Source of the DNA: Multifurca ochricompacta | Taxonomy: Eukaryota > Basidiomycota > Agaricomycetes > Russulales > Russulaceae | Direction of reading: 5' to 3' | Assembly: GCA_022496185.1 (NCBI GenBank) | Contig: WTXG01000003.1 | Location: 62,001-126,000, forward strand | Length of the DNA stretch: 64,000 nucleotides | In this document: in pieces, positions 11,598-24,900 of the stretch | How positions within the stretch are numbered: the first letter of the stretch is position 1 | Layout of the letters: each line of letters begins with the position of its first letter | Translations under genes and position numbers: made by a program | Notes under the pieces: generated by a model | What the model was told of the DNA's origin: nothing | What the model saw: the letters and a program-made list of their open reading frames with translations, nothing else | The model's database searches: none

Positions 11598-12128
11598 ATG
11601 TCTCGTGTAGCCCAGTTTTTCTTGTTATACGCAAACTTTACGCTTAACGTGGACGCTCCACCGACAAGGGAATTTATAAGACTGAAGCAACTCAATCACT
11701 GGGGGAACAACAATGAGGAGTATATTGAAGCTCGCGAACGATTTGCCGATGCACTGGCCGAGGACTTCAACGCCGCGTATGGCACCGACGTCAACAACGT
11801 CGACCACTGGCAGGCTTTGTGCCACGTTCTCAGGATTGATCCCGTCCCCGAAGACATTACAGCCTGCCGAAAGGTGCGTACATCAGTCGATCGAGAGTGT
11901 CTATATCTCGGTTTTGAACACCCTGCTCGCTTTCCCTTACAGGCCGTCAAGTCAAAGCACGTCAATCTGGTCGATTTAGTCTACCACGCCGACAGACTGA
12001 CACTATTTCCCACAATCAAAGCCCTTTCCAAGTATTCCAAAAAGCATAAGAAGATATTCCCAAAGCAGTCAGCGAAGGCTGGTGGAATTCTTCGCTATCT
12101 TCTCCGCCCCATTTTCGGTGGTTCTTAG
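11598..12128 (+). CDS. Short fungal protein of unknown function (conserved family)
   Basis: Two exons, 11598-11873 and 11943-12128, are split by a 69-nt GT-AG intron and encode about 153 aa. The start was chosen at 11598 because sequence resembling a widespread uncharacterised fungal family begins near there; the frame is open further upstream but lacks that resemblance. Family-like landmarks are RFADALAEDFNAAYGTD, WQALCHVLRIDPVP, CRKAVKSKHVNLVDLV and KHKKIFPKQSAKAGGILRYLLR. Proteins of this type occur in many copies in agaricomycete and ascomycete genomes and have no established function. There is no signal peptide or membrane segment, and the C-terminus is basic. I recognise the family from memory only. 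Confidence 0.7.
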   Translation: MSRVAQFFLLYANFTLNVDAPPTREFIRLKQLNHWGNNNEEYIEARERFADALAEDFNAAYGTDVNNVDHWQALCHVLRIDPVPEDITACRKVRTSVDRECLYLGFEHPARFPLQAVKSKHVNLVDLVYHADRLTLFPTIKALSKYSKKHKKIFPKQSAKAGGILRYLLRPIFGGS

Positions 12129-13660
12129 TCCAGCAATGATTTTTGGCACCTGATATCTTGGAACGGGCTTCTTTGCTTTCGTGCCCCATTCACGACCTAC
12201 TCCTACTTCGTTTTCCCCAATCGCGCGCCAATTTTCAGCTGCCATGAATCACACTTATCATCAACCCATGAATAATTTCATTTCTGGTAGCCAAGTAGAA
12301 GAGGCTGAACATCTACCAAACTGTATTTACTGATTTTCAAGCTGCCGGGGAGTTGAAGTTGTAGCAGAAATATGACATACATTACGTTTGCTCATCGCCT
12401 CACAGGAAGTGAGTTGCTATGAAAAATTCTTTAGCCGGTGAGCGTTAGTAAGTCCTCGCTTATTATTGTGTGTCAGTCAGACCCTACTTCCTACCTGGGG
12501 CTCGTATGTCGTTATTCGTAGCCGTGTATTGTCAATCGTGGCACTGACCCAAACATGAGCAATTCTTACACGACATCAGTGACAAGCAAAAAAGCTGAGG
12601 ATACTCACCCTCAAGGTGGGGTACTAGTACGTATTCTTTTGGATTTCTCGCCTAATAGAAATCTATTTGAACCAAGAGCCACGGCCCAGTGAGAGGAACG
12701 CCACTTGTCCGAGTCCGATTGTCAGGTGTCGAAATACATCTTCTTGGGAGCCTTTCAGAAACCTTTTGAACCCAGCCACTGTGGAGTTCAATCGTCTATA
12801 CTTGGCGGTTTAGATGGGAAAACAAAGGTGACACAGAGAAGGATGTGCGGCGACGCGCAGATACTTTCGAACGTCGCCATGAAGATGGAATGTGATGTAC
12901 TGTATGGGTCGAATAACAACAATGTCAACGTCCGCCCTGAAAATAGACCCAGTTCTCCGGACCCACTCTCGAGAACGCCATGCTGTAAGTACGTTTGCTG
13001 GTTTGGTCAATATCGGCCCCCCTCGCTCGAGAGGCTGTCTTCCTTCAAAAAGCATATGTGTCAATCTGGTGGCTGACCTTAAATTGAGGTGGTCCAGAAA
13101 GTCCGACTGTCAGAGTCAAGCTCATAATATAATGTATTTTTTTTTTGCGCGGCGCGGCGGGATTGAGGGTGACCCCACTACTGAGAGCAAATGCTCAGGC
13201 GAGATGATTTCCTTACAAGTGAAGCGCTAAACGATAACTTCCTCGTTCTACCCGTCGTTGAAGGTGACGGACGAGAGTGATGGGTGTTGCAATGGAGGTC
13301 AGGCACGCGACACTGGATAAGAGTATAAGAGTTTTGTAACCGCGCCGTGGCAGTTCCGCGAGAACTCAACGAACCCGCCAATGCCATTTACCATTAAAGC
13401 GCTGCCGAGCTGATCACCCTCGACCCTCATTCTGTCGGACGATCTGCTGATGTTTCGTAGAACGCCTTATACTATCCCTTAGCCCCGATATCGTGCGCGC
13501 GCCAGCCTCGTTTTTTTCGAACAGAGTCGCGTTATGACATCATTTATGTATGACGCTTTGCTCACGAAACTCTATCTCTCCTCGTGACGTCTGGCTCGCA
13601 TTCTCTTCTCTCTTTTCTTGTAATTCTATATATTCTTACCCAGACGACTAAATAATTCTG

Positions 13661-13689
13661 GGAGGGGGAGGGGGGGGAGGGGGGGGACG
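13661..13689 (+). other. G-rich tract with G-quadruplex potential
   Basis: Four runs of three or more G are separated by single A bases within about 29 bp, matching the simple rule for an intramolecular G-quadruplex on the plus strand. It lies in the gene-poor region, so no target gene is apparent. Confidence 0.5.
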
Positions 13690-16118
13690 CGGCACTTCGT
13701 ACTGTGGGATGAAGGTCATATTGTTTTTAGCTAGTGGTGAAGTATTTGGGAATTACACGAGACTAGGGGTTGATTAGCTCGTCTCTGGCATGGGTCTCAC
13801 ACATCACAGGTTGTCAGGACCGCACAACTTCAACTTTGTGGAACCTGGTGTATCATGTTGTCCAAGGCTTCTTTAGGCGTAGCAGTCTTGCCATGGGAAT
13901 GACGAGGCAATCGTCACACTAATGTCTTCACACCGTTGGTTATTGAGGACATGCAGATCAACATAACGTACGGCAAGTGGTGACAAGTAAGCAAGTCACT
14001 TGCATCAACGACTCAGTTGCTACTAACCGAGTCGCATGGAAAATCCGACCCTGATGTTTGAACATTGATCTGTTACAGAATAGTTACAATTTACTATTGC
14101 TATTGTATAGCGGACCTTTGTCAGCGTGTGGTGTCAAATAAGCGCCCGGGGAGGATACTGACGTACCGGGCGGGAAGGATGGTGAGCGTAGAGATAAAAG
14201 GCAGTCGACTCACAGCAAGGAATCCAAGAACAAGGAACAATGATCCGAACGAGGGTGGTAGGTTGTTGGAGGCCTCTCTGACACATAGACGCTACACTTG
14301 CCCCAGCTGGGAAATCAGACGAGTAACAACTGTCAGGGTGGACGGCGAATTCCGAACACTTTCATGAAATAGGGAAGATTCAAGAGTTGCCAATATACGC
14401 CGTTAAAGTCACTTCCGCTGTCGCTGATGCTTATCATCATGTCCGCCAGCGAGGGGAAAGGTGTAGACTTCTGTCCATAGGTCATCCATGTCTTCTACTA
14501 AGCAGAGCCATGAGCGCCCTCGATTACTGTCTCCTTCCATTCCATCCTGCCGCCCTATCAACACTGACGTGCTACCCTAGATGAACTTGGTGTAAGTCGG
14601 GACGCGAGCCTGGATGGGACATTCACTCACAACCTGACGTTCTCCGCCACGCCGCCATCCTCAGAGGGTCCGGTCTCTGCCATATACTATATGTGAGGGA
14701 GGAGGTCAGCGATTCGAGGAGGCAGAGAGACAGAGCAAGCCCGAGAAACCCCAACACACCATGACGACTTCACGCATAGGGGCACGAGTGCGGGGGTATG
14801 GATGATATCGACTCAGGTACGAGGCACGATATGCCGGCAAGCGCATATTATCAGACGTCTTTGAAGGGGAAGGGCTTGATGGGGAAGACATGGGTATCGA
14901 GGCGAGGAGAAGAGAGCCGAATGAGCGAGTGATATGACGTTGATGGCCCTTTTGAAAGAGTGAGAGAACAAAAAAGACAAGAAAAGGAAAAGATTGTGGG
15001 CAAAGGGCGCAAAAGAGCAAACAGCGGAGGAAGAAAAAGAAAAAGAAAAGTCGATAGCCTCCATCCGTTGAATGAGTGAGTCAAACACGCGCATGCCACC
15101 TGCCCGTCCGGGGTCAGCTGAAGTGCCTGCACTGCACAAAGTCTTCGAGGCTGTTAGCCCAAGTTTGCGAGGCGGAGCGTCAGAATTTCACCATGCGCGC
15201 TTCCGGTCATCGAACCATCAATAGCACCCTTCCCTAGCAAAAATATCTTGGTTAACTCGTCCATATTGTACCCTACCGCCCACTTTCTTTAAGGCCAGAA
15301 GGTTCGAAAACAAATAGGTCAAGATTGGCTAACAGTATAGCCCCAAAAACTGTCGACCATCTTGTGATGAAATGATCGACAACCCAGCATCCCCGGCGGT
15401 AGGGTGACATACATTGCCGCATTGCTTTTCCTGACCAAGCTCGCCACCATACGAAAGGCATAAGGCAAATGTACTGTAACTCAAGGACGGACGCAGAGAG
15501 AGGCTGGTCCAGGGCACAGTACAACAAGGTCATTCCACTGTGGTAATTGACGGGAACTTGAGCTTGAAGGAAAACGATCAGGACAAAGGTCTAGTTACGA
15601 GCTAAGTCGTCAGTAGCGTCCTCATATGTTATTTTTCAGCCAACACTGACATTGTACCCCAGTCGGCAAAATACTCGCCGTGACTGCTCGGACTCGGGCT
15701 GCGTGGTATGGCTAATAATACCAACCCACACCAACCGCTATAATACAGTCTACATCATGCGACTTGGCTTTTTGCTGCGAGGCTGGGCCTGAAACATAAA
15801 TAGTAGCACACGCGCACAAGTTCTCGACCGAAGGTTCTTATAGTATCTCGTCATCAGGTTCGGGCAGTGGCCGAACGCCTTCCAAATCAGAACAGTCAGC
15901 ATAGTACGCTCGGGGGCGGACCCTCGCTTGCACGCCAGAACCTCACTGTGGTGCGTGGTGCTAAATCTCCAGATCGGGGCCGATCTGCGAGACGGCGAAC
16001 ACGGATGCAGCATGGACTGCTCCTCAAAATGAAGGACCATAGGTGGGAAGTACTTACTGACGTATTGCCATACCCAGCAACTATTGCACCACGCATTACT
16101 GGAAGGACCAGAGCTAAT

Positions 16119-16147
16119 GGATGGATGGATGGTTGGTTGGTTGGTTG
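16119..16147 (+). repeat. GGAT then GGTT tetramer repeat
   Basis: About four copies of a GGAT-type unit pass directly into about four copies of GGTT, forming a compound microsatellite in the gene-poor region. Confidence 0.8.
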
Positions 16148-18351
16148 CTCACTTGGGGGTAAGCAAAAGTGGTGATTGGGCGCTGCAAAGGTTTGGGACA
16201 TTTTGAGTATCCCTACAGTCTGGAAGATGTCATACAGCGACAGATGTACGGGAATCGTAATGTCGCGTATGACAAACGAACGGGATTAACATTAACTACA
16301 GCAAGCCCTTACCCCCTTTTATCACAGAGCACAGAGCAGAGTTGCCAATGGAGGGACCCTCCAAGGAGAGTGGTGAACATTCCAGAAGATGCTGCGGTTA
16401 CAGACGATGGAAGCACAAGTAGTGAATAACGCACTGCGTTCCAACGGTAGCAGTCAAGAATCATAATCCTGGTCCCAGGTGAGTCTGTCTGAGGCTTCGT
16501 ATATATAGACTAGCAGATGTCCTAGCGTGCCATCACATCGCGTGCCTGGACGCCCAGCTCTGTCCCGTGGAGTCTCCTCAATCACCACTAGGGTTTTGTA
16601 CTAGTCTTTCCGGCTCTACCATCATTTAAACCAGCGCAGAAATCCTGCCACCCAGCCGTGCATGTCAACCGTCGTGTAGTGGCGGGTGCCAGTAGCGAGA
16701 CGGTGTTTAAGTAAACACGGCGGCTGAGGAGTAATCGCCCGAACTCGTTCTCTTCATGGGTCCCCGAGTCCCTGAGGCAACGCTGTGAACAATCAGGGTG
16801 CTTTCTTTTTGTCTAGCTTACCCACGCCTTCTCGTTGGGGAGGCCGGAAAACCGCTCGAGGGAGAGGGGGAGGACATATTTTTGCAACTCATGCATACCC
16901 CTGGACCCCGACACCAAGAAAAGAAAAAAGACAGAGGAAAGGGTTGCGTGGCCTCCTTCTAAGTCATAACCCAACTAGAGCACTTGTTCCCTGGCCATTT
17001 CTACGGTTTGGTTCGACTTTTGAACCCTCTCCCATCTCCTTTCCTACTTTCCCTGGGGTGGCGCCATGACTCCCCATCGTCCCGATCCCCCCATAAAATA
17101 ACAAGCGCCCCCCCCCCTCCCTCCCTCATTGTCATCGACGTCCTTGCTCCATATACTGGTACATCTCCCCCGGCCCCACCTCTCATCTTCGCGTCGGGAA
17201 ATGAACAGTACGGTCACCACATTCTAGAGCAAGCTACTGCGGAGAGCCTTGCGTACTTCAGATAATTGGGCACCGCCTCAACTTTCCACGACGTCTTCCA
17301 CCCATCGGAAATAGCGATGACGTTGGCGGCTGCGTGACGAAGCCCATTCCCAACTGTTTTTGAACCGCGTTCCGAGGCTGTCTTACCAATTATGACACTG
17401 GATCGTTTTGTAGAGGTAAACACAGAAGCTACTCCCCCTACACTTGGTCCGTAGGCGGCGCGGAAATTGACACAGGCTTAAAGTTCTGCATTCAGAGAGC
17501 GTATGGCGGCGCTATGTGTGTGAAGTGTGAGAGAGAGAGGTGTGGTGTGAAGGGGAGGGGAAGGAAATGCTTACGACGCCAAGAATGAATTACCCACACG
17601 GTATGAATTATGTAGCCCGGAGGAAACGTAGACTCGGCGTTCCTTTCGTTATTACCATATTGCGCTATACTTACACCAAGTTTCCTATCTGGCACTACGC
17701 ATTTCCTGGCTTTCGACCTCGACCAGCTTGACCGGCATTCCTAGGGCCACCCCGCCGCCGCTACCCGGCACTTGGACCGCAAAAGCGAAGATGTACTCGT
17801 GTGAGCGTGAGTAAGTATATATGTGAGGACAGACGGGGAATTGACCAACGACGATCGCCAATGTCCCGGCCAGTGACCTAACCTTCGTTAGCATTAGCAT
17901 CATTGGCTTGGCTCGGGTACTGCAACGCATGCAAGGAGCAGAGCTCGTGTCCGGCATGTTCTATGTCATTTGCGAAGGGAGCTATCTGCCGGACTGTCGA
18001 GACAGTAAGAGAATGAAAGACGGACCCCTCCAAGCTGACACAATAGCAACGTGTCGAGGTTTTATTCCAGCTGGAAGGTACGAGTCCCTGCGTACACACT
18101 GGAGTGCCCACCTTCTCATCCTCGCACTTGCATACAGTTTCTCATGCTCATTGCAGATTCATTTCGGCAGGGTGTAGGGCCATAGTCAAAGTATGTGCCC
18201 AGACGCAGGGAGCGTTTAAATTGAACCATGAACCATTGATATGCCCTAGGCGAAGGCGAATCGCAAACTCCAGAAAGCCTGGTATCCCCCATACGATCGC
18301 AGAGAAGCAAAAAAAAAAATAGTGTATATAAGTGCACAGACATAGTCTACG

Positions 18352-20085
18352 CTATGCTATCTTTACCGACTGTCCCACAGAGGGCATTAGCGAAGATCGT
18401 GGATAGTACAAGGTATAACGCACCTGAGCATACAACGAATCTACGACCTTGCTTACTTCTTCGAGCGTCTCGATCGCAGCGCCGTAAGTATCCTACAAGG
18501 TCGACGTCAACCACCGATGATAGAAATAAGCCGGCCCATCAACATACGTCTGTCTCTGCCTCATCAAATACCAGCAGGCATCCACGTCCTTGGTCCAGAA
18601 CACCATGGAAGACTTTGTCTAAAATCATCTGAGACAATCTATTCCGCGAGAGGGAGGATCAGCTAGAACAAAAAAAAACGCAAGGGAAGGAAACTTACTT
18701 TGCTTCAACGTCTTGTCGTCCCTGTCCAACTTGCTGCGCGACGTATTCGATTTCAACGACTGAATAAGGCTCGACGATACGTAGGAGGTTCTGCTCGAGT
18801 AAGGTGTCATATAGCGCTGCAAGGTGCGAACGAATTGTCGGGTCCGACGACAGCTCCTCGCGGTAGTCTCGCAGCGTCTGTTCGAATGCGGCAAGGTCAC
18901 GCGTTTGATGAGCACGTGCAACAGCGCGCATGCTCTCAACGTCACGCAGTTGCGCGTATTTGAGAGCGAGCTTAATCGACAAGAGAGAGTTTACGTCTTC
19001 CGGCTGACATGATGATCCCGCTATCGTGAGCAATCGGGGCACACGGAGGAGACCAACAGAAGGAAAACAACGCACAAGGTTAAGCATCACCTTGCACAAG
19101 AGCATGTATTTGAGTGCACCAAGCGCGGATGGATCGTCTTGGGAGCTCAAGTTCTCGAATGTCTCAAAGAAGTAAGAGTAAGCGGTTGTGTAATCCTTAT
19201 CCTCCGCATGAAGAACTCCAGATTGCAAGTCCAGGGCAGCTTGGAGTTGGGGTGGGCAGTATATTGAGTTGGCGGCAGTGCGCGCGGAGGTTAGGGAGGA
19301 CTACGAGTTTGACATTTAGATGACACAAAAGGCTAGAGAGAGATAGGGAAGAGAGTTGCACCTTGGCCTTGGCAAGGTTACCAATTCCGCGGTACACACG
19401 CGATTCGAGAAGATGGACCTCCGTGAGGATCATCTTATCGTCTAGTCTCCTTAACTCAGTCAAGAGCGTCTCGATTAGCGCTAATGCGGGTTTGTGTTGC
19501 TGAGTTTCCAATTGCCTTGTGGCGACAATTGGATTAAGCTGTAAGCTAAGAGTGACGTAGGCTAGACTCACAAGCTGATGAGCCGAGTTTCAAGGCTTTG
19601 TTTTAAAAATATGCGCTTCTCTCGTTTTGCCCAGTCAATGTTGTCATTCAGGACTGAAATCTGAGTTTGTTGACTATTAGGGATGCCATTGAATAGAGAT
19701 AATAGATTCCGAACTGCGGAAACATGGTAGTCAGAAATATGGACATGTAAAGGAGTTGAAAACGCAGCACTGAGTTTAGCCGTCTTTGCCTTGGCTGTCG
19801 AGGATAAGAAGGAGCGTGATATTGTCACAACCTCTGCAAGCCCTTGAGCATTCCTAAATAAAGATACGTGTTAAGCTGGGCATAAGAGGACGCGCTGCGC
19901 CTTCACTTTTGGTCCCTGTACAATTCTCCGAGTTTAACCAAGGCAGTTTCCTGATCTCGAAGCTGATCGGGATTCACGGTCGATTTTGATGTTTCGAGGA
20001 TCTGCCTGTATATCGCTTCTCGTTCTTCTGTATTATCAACACCAAAGGCTTCAGCTTCTGCAAGTAGAACTGATGTGGAAGACAT
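18352..20085 (-). CDS. RPN6: 26S proteasome regulatory subunit Rpn6 (PSMD11)
   Basis: Rpn6 is a lid subunit of the 19S regulatory particle that clamps lid and base to the 20S core. The start at 20085 ([14 protein letters not shown]) was chosen over an upstream in-frame ATG because it matches the family N-terminus. Several exons follow. Landmarks in order are the helical-repeat region ([62 protein letters not shown]) and the stretch [10 protein letters not shown]. The C-terminal PCI region has [20 protein letters not shown] and [11 protein letters not shown], followed by [17 protein letters not shown]. The last short exon encodes SVKIA and a stop at 18352. No frame breaks were seen. It is head to head with RPN7, 189 bp away. 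Confidence 0.95.
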
Positions 20086-20274
20086 ATTTTTTAAAGTGAA
20101 GAAGGACGCGATTGCAATGAGCTGAAGCTGACGCTGACGCGTTTCACCCAATCCAACCAATCAATAGTATGTATTAAGGTTAAGGTTAGGGGTTATGCAT
20201 ACACGCGTCGTGTCGAGATTAGCATATTACATTAACCACCAACACACTAACGCATCACATCTTTCTTCAAGGCT
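20086..20274. promoter_or_regulatory. Shared divergent promoter of RPN6 and RPN7
   Basis: Only 189 bp separate the two start codons, so regulatory sequence must be shared. Visible elements are two CCAAT boxes on the plus strand at 20148-20152 and 20157-20161, and a telomere-repeat-like stretch at 20174-20195 (TTAAGGTTAAGGTTAGGGGT). CCAAT boxes are bound by the HAP/NF-Y complex in fungi. Telomere-like boxes drive ribosomal and other housekeeping genes in several fungi. The link of either element to proteasome control here is inference. Confidence 0.6.
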
Positions 20275-21701
20275 ATGGCAGAAGAAACCGTTCTCCCATT
20301 TCCCAACCTTGCATTACCACAGGAATGCTTCGTACTTCAGCAGCCATCTCTCTCTCATCTTCACGCTAGCGCTCGACCAGCGTTGCTTCAAGGTATCAAA
20401 GCCGACCAGATGACACCTTATTATCGTCTTGTTGTCGCTGCGGGTGTTCTCCCTTTGGATCAAGCGTTGTTGGAAACGTTGGAGAAGGAAAATGCTGCAG
20501 AGTTGGAGCGGTTAGACAAGGTTCTAAAGGAGGCGGAGGAGACCGAAGGAGAGAGTGATATCGCCGACGCGTTGCGGGTTAAGGCAAGCTACCTCACGCG
20601 CATTGGGGAGAAGGTACAGTTTTTTCCATGCACCTTTCTTTGTTTTTGTTTTTCTTATCATGGGTGTGCAGGAAAAAGCGATCGAAGCTCAACAGGTCGC
20701 ACTTGAAAAGACCGCTGGGCTTGGTTCGCGAATAGACATCGTCCTCACGCTGGTCCGCATCGGCTTCTTCTTTGGTGACAACCAACTTATCACCACCAAC
20801 CTCGCGAAAGCGGACGAGTTCGTCGAGAAGGGAGGTGACTGGGATCGTCGCAATCGCCTCAAAGTCTATCGCGGTCTTCATTTGCTTTCCATCCGCCAGT
20901 TCAAACCCGCAAGTGCGCTCCTCATAGATGCCCTTTCAACATTCACCGCAACGGAATTGCTCTCCTACAATGACTTTGTATCGCTCACCGTAATTTCGGG
21001 GACGCTCACGTTGAACCGCGTTGATCTCAAGAAGAAGGTCTGGACACCTCTTCAGCCATGATCTGAGTTACTTGTAGGAGGACAACTGACAGCAATTTGG
21101 CGGCAGATTATCAGCGCACCAGAAGTCATCAGCGCCTTGCCAGAGCTACCAACCCTCGCGGATACCACCAAAAACCTTTATGATTGTCATTACGACAAGT
21201 TTTTCGTCGCTCTTGGTGAGTGAGCCACACCATCGTCATTTAAATCCAAAATATTTGCCGTGTAGCTCTGATAGCCCGGACGTGCATTTTTTTTAGCCAC
21301 GCTCGAACAGACCCACCTTCTCCCCTCACGCCTCCTAGCACCTCACGCGCGATTCTACGTCCGCGAGATGCGCATCCTCGCCTACGCACAATTATTGCAA
21401 TCGTACTCCTCGCTCACGCTGGAGTCACTCGCGCATGCGTTTGGGGTGACGGTTGACTTTGTCGACAAGTGCGTGTCATAAAAACCAGCCCTACGTCAAC
21501 TATAGCTGTAGCTGATGAACTTGTCATAGCGAATTGTCGCGGTTTATTGCTTCTGCGCGGCTACATGCATCCATCGACCGCGTAAACGGCATCGTAGAGA
21601 CAAATCGGCCTGCACTCAAGAACGCACAGACGGAGACGGTGATTCGCAAGGGCGATGTGTTACTGAACAGCATTCAGAGACTGAGTAAAGTGCTATACTA
21701 G
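20275..21701 (+). CDS. RPN7: 26S proteasome regulatory subunit Rpn7 (PSMD6)
   Basis: Rpn7 is a lid subunit of the 19S particle with N-terminal helical repeats and a C-terminal PCI domain. Five exons join in frame: 20275-20613, 20672-21037, 21107-21215, 21297-21468 and 21530-21701. Recognisable segments are [69 protein letters not shown] and [18 protein letters not shown]. The PCI domain has [53 protein letters not shown] and, at the end, [17 protein letters not shown]. Length is about 385 aa, normal for the family. It is convergent with VPS11, with a gap of about 220 bp. Confidence 0.96.
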
Positions 21702-21924
21702 AGAACCTGTCAGGCTGGCACTGTTATCATGTAATGCGATGTACCATATCCCCCGCTCCCGTGCAGGTTTTTATACTATATGTTTCTGTGTGTGTGTGCA
21801 ACCTACGAGATAAGATAAATCAAACTGTGCCGAAATTCCAAGGGTGGGTATGGATACAAAGGTAAGGTAAATATCAGAAGGTGGGTGGCAAATAGAGAAT
21901 ACAGTGTACGTAGCGAGGGTTCAC

Positions 21925-24900
21925 CTATGTCGCCGCGTCTCCTATTCTCGGGCGATTTAGCACCCCTCGGCCGAACGCCGCTGCGACGGCACGGAACCCG
22001 TTCTCCTTGACGTCTGACAAGAAAAGGTCGTGCTGATCGGCAAGTTGCTCGTTGTTGCGACGGATTTCTTGTATGACTCCATGCGCGCGTACGCAAAGTG
22101 GACACTCCGTATCGTGATCACCCAAGCACCTGCAACCCACCATCCAAAGAAAGAAAGAGAGAGAGAGAGAGAGAGACGGTAAGCTTACGATAGAAAAAAA
22201 GGGAAAGAGTGTGTGCAAGTACTGACCGTTGGTGGAAGCTGTGATTACACATGAAGTGAATGCTAGGAAGATCCAGGTGGCCACCACACTGTGAACATTG
22301 CGTGGCATGGAATAATCGCGGATGATCCGGGTCGGAGAGTTCCTCGACCTGCTTGAGTTTCGTGGTAGTCTCGAGCCGATACGACGCCGTGAGTTGCTCG
22401 TCCTGTTTACATGATTGCACCCACACACACATAAACGTGTGATTTCCCTCCGTCATCCTTCCTCATCCTACCAATATAAGTTCCAGAAATCACGCACCGT
22501 ATGCACCTCCTCGCGCGCCGTCCGTATACGCGCGAGCAGCCAATCCTTTACCAATCCAACGCTTGCCACGTCGTTCCGACTGAGCGCCTGCACGACGGCG
22601 AGCGGCGGCATAATCGCCCTTTCCTCAATCACGCGTAACACCTCACCGAGATCCTGCGAATGCCGAGCCATCAACTCGGGCGCGGACGTAAAGAAGCGTA
22701 ACGCGAGTTTGTACAACTGCGGCGCCGCTCCACCATACTGCGCCAAACAGCGCATCACCTCCGTTCCGGCGCCCTCCGCTCCCCGTCGGTCCTGCTCCAT
22801 CCAAAATCTGAGGACGTCCTCGTGCATTCCCAGACGCTCCCATAACAGCACGAGCCCGGGCGTGAAAGATCGCGTCGCGCAGAGGATCAGCGCGTGCGTC
22901 GGGTCATACAGTAGCCAATCGGACGCGCGCAGAAGTCGCAGCGCCTTGTCTCGTAGCGCGTCACGGCGCGCACTATCGCTCGTCGCAGAAGCGAGGGTAA
23001 GGTATAGCTCGAGGAGCGTGTTCCATACGGCCTGTTGGTCTGCCGCTTCGGCGCTGTCTTCGGCCCCTGCGTTGCCACCGACGGTGCTTTCTTTCGGTCC
23101 ATCGAGGCTCTGGCCCCAGCGCCGAAATGCGACGGCTTCAAGGAAGAGGACGAGGTGCTCGCGATGTCCGACAAAGTTGGCAAAGTACAACCGCGGAGAG
23201 GGGCGCTTGACGGGCGGAGGCGGAGGAGCTGCGCGTACAGTAGATGGTGGTGAGGGTGCGCGGGAACCGTCAACAGTCGCGTCGCGTCGCAAGCTGCGAT
23301 CATTCTGACGCGCAGTCCGAGACGAAGCGGCGGAGGATGCGACATGGTCTGTGGTAGAGACTGGCGACGCGGGTGCGATCGTTGGTGCAGATGCAGGCCC
23401 ACGAAGAGCCAAGTATGAGAGGTACGAGCCACCGCCAGTAGGCTTGGAAGGTGTTGGTAGCGTGTCTGGCTCGGAGGCGAGTGGGTCTGTACCGGAACAA
23501 ATCTCTATGAGAAGCTGGGTAGTCTCGTCAGGTAGTGCCGCTACCATAGCGCGGCCGTATCGTGCAAGGCCGTGCTCCGTCTAGGACGGCATTTGAGCAA
23601 TCACAAAATCACAAGCGCTTGTCGAAAGAGTAGTTGTACTTACGGCCTCCGGCCCTAGTTGCCGCAGATACACCAATGCGTCGTTGAAATTTCCTGTATC
23701 CTCGATCTGAATGCGAAGGTAGTCCTCGTGCCGAGACCACTTTTTTGCAAGGTATGCGGCGTGCTCAAAGTATCCAGCTTGCCGACACACACGGATCGCA
23801 GTATCAAGATCAAACGGCAGCTCATCGGTACCACTTTCGGAATCGATGTCATTGCTGCCGCGCTTCGATTCGGTTTTGATGAAGCTGTCGAGCCGCGCGG
23901 CGTCCTTGAGTTTCGTGTAGGTGTTGAGCAAGAGGGTCGTGTGGTCCGAATTGGCCACTCCAAGCGAATGTAATTCTTGCAGATACGTGACCAGGTTGTG
24001 AATACGCTGTGCATCTAAAAACTAAGCAGCGATCAGGGCGTCACCGTCGCACTTTAAAAGAGATGTGATTGAACAAGGGATACCTTGCGGATGACGTAAC
24101 TGGGTTGTGTATACCCTATCGTTTGAAGGTACTGTTGCATGGCAGCATCATAGTCCGGCTTAGCATACAAGTAATCTCCATACTGCCGATGAATATCAGC
24201 CACGCTTTCTTTCCCCAACTGCTGTGTCTTTGCGATGTCCAACGCAAGGACGTAGTATCCCCTGCGGTAGAGCATATCCAGTTTCGTCGCAGTTGGTTTC
24301 TCCTGGAGACAGGAGAGTTTCCCGTCATTGGAAAGAACATATATGTTTCCCCACTGCGAGAAAACCTCTCGTACGCCCTCGGTGAATGGCTCGCTGTGTG
24401 CCACAAACTTGTTCTCGAGGTCGAAAACGGTAACTTTGGTAACCTCAATGCCGCTCGCGCCCACATTCCTGGCGGCAAAGTTCCGAATGGTCGCCGAGGC
24501 CGACGTCGCATTCGCTGTCAAAGGCGGGGAGACGATGACAAGATAGTTCAAATGAGTGTGTACTGATGTCTTCGGCCCTGAGTACAGCCGTCAGCGTTGA
24601 CATACAGTGGCAGATCAATATCAAGTGAAAATGAATTAACACGTACCTTCATACGCATACGAGGACCCCCGATTCTCCGCGCCACAAATAAAGATCGCCT
24701 CTTCGCGAGCAACGACCATGTCACGCGCCTTCCAATCCATGACAGCACACCCCAGAGCCGCTCCAGCCTCATGTACCTCGCTTGCCGCACCACCACTCCC
24801 GCGGCCAGACGCTTGATACACCAACACGCGATTGGTCGTCGCGATGAAGAGGTACATCGCTGGCGTATCGTCCGTCGGTTCGCGAAAGCCAAGGGCCGTA

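Larger units (their letters stand above)
12129..18351. other. Gene-poor 6.2-kb region
   Basis: No supportable gene was found in 6.2 kb, although the flanks are gene-dense. Several open frames of 60-125 codons occur on both strands (for example 12705-13076, 14065-14367, 15750-16040 and 17685-17957). None shows a recognisable domain, and no splice chain joins them convincingly. Fragments around 17.2-18.1 kb on the minus strand look weakly protein-like and could be a degenerate or unusual gene. A G-rich block sits at 13661-13689 and a GGAT/GGTT tetramer tract at 16119-16147. No terminal inverted repeats were recognised. Confidence 0.5.

Noticed and set aside
20174..20195. Interstitial telomere or chromosome end
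   Set aside because: Only about 22 bp of degenerate TTAAGG/TTAGGGG units inside a promoter between housekeeping genes; too short and mixed to be a telomere relic, better seen as a regulatory box.
22415..23308. 297-codon plus-strand open frame
   Set aside because: It lies antisense to a long VPS11 exon with clear family sequence and is Arg/Ser-rich, as expected for the shadow of a GC-rich coding exon.
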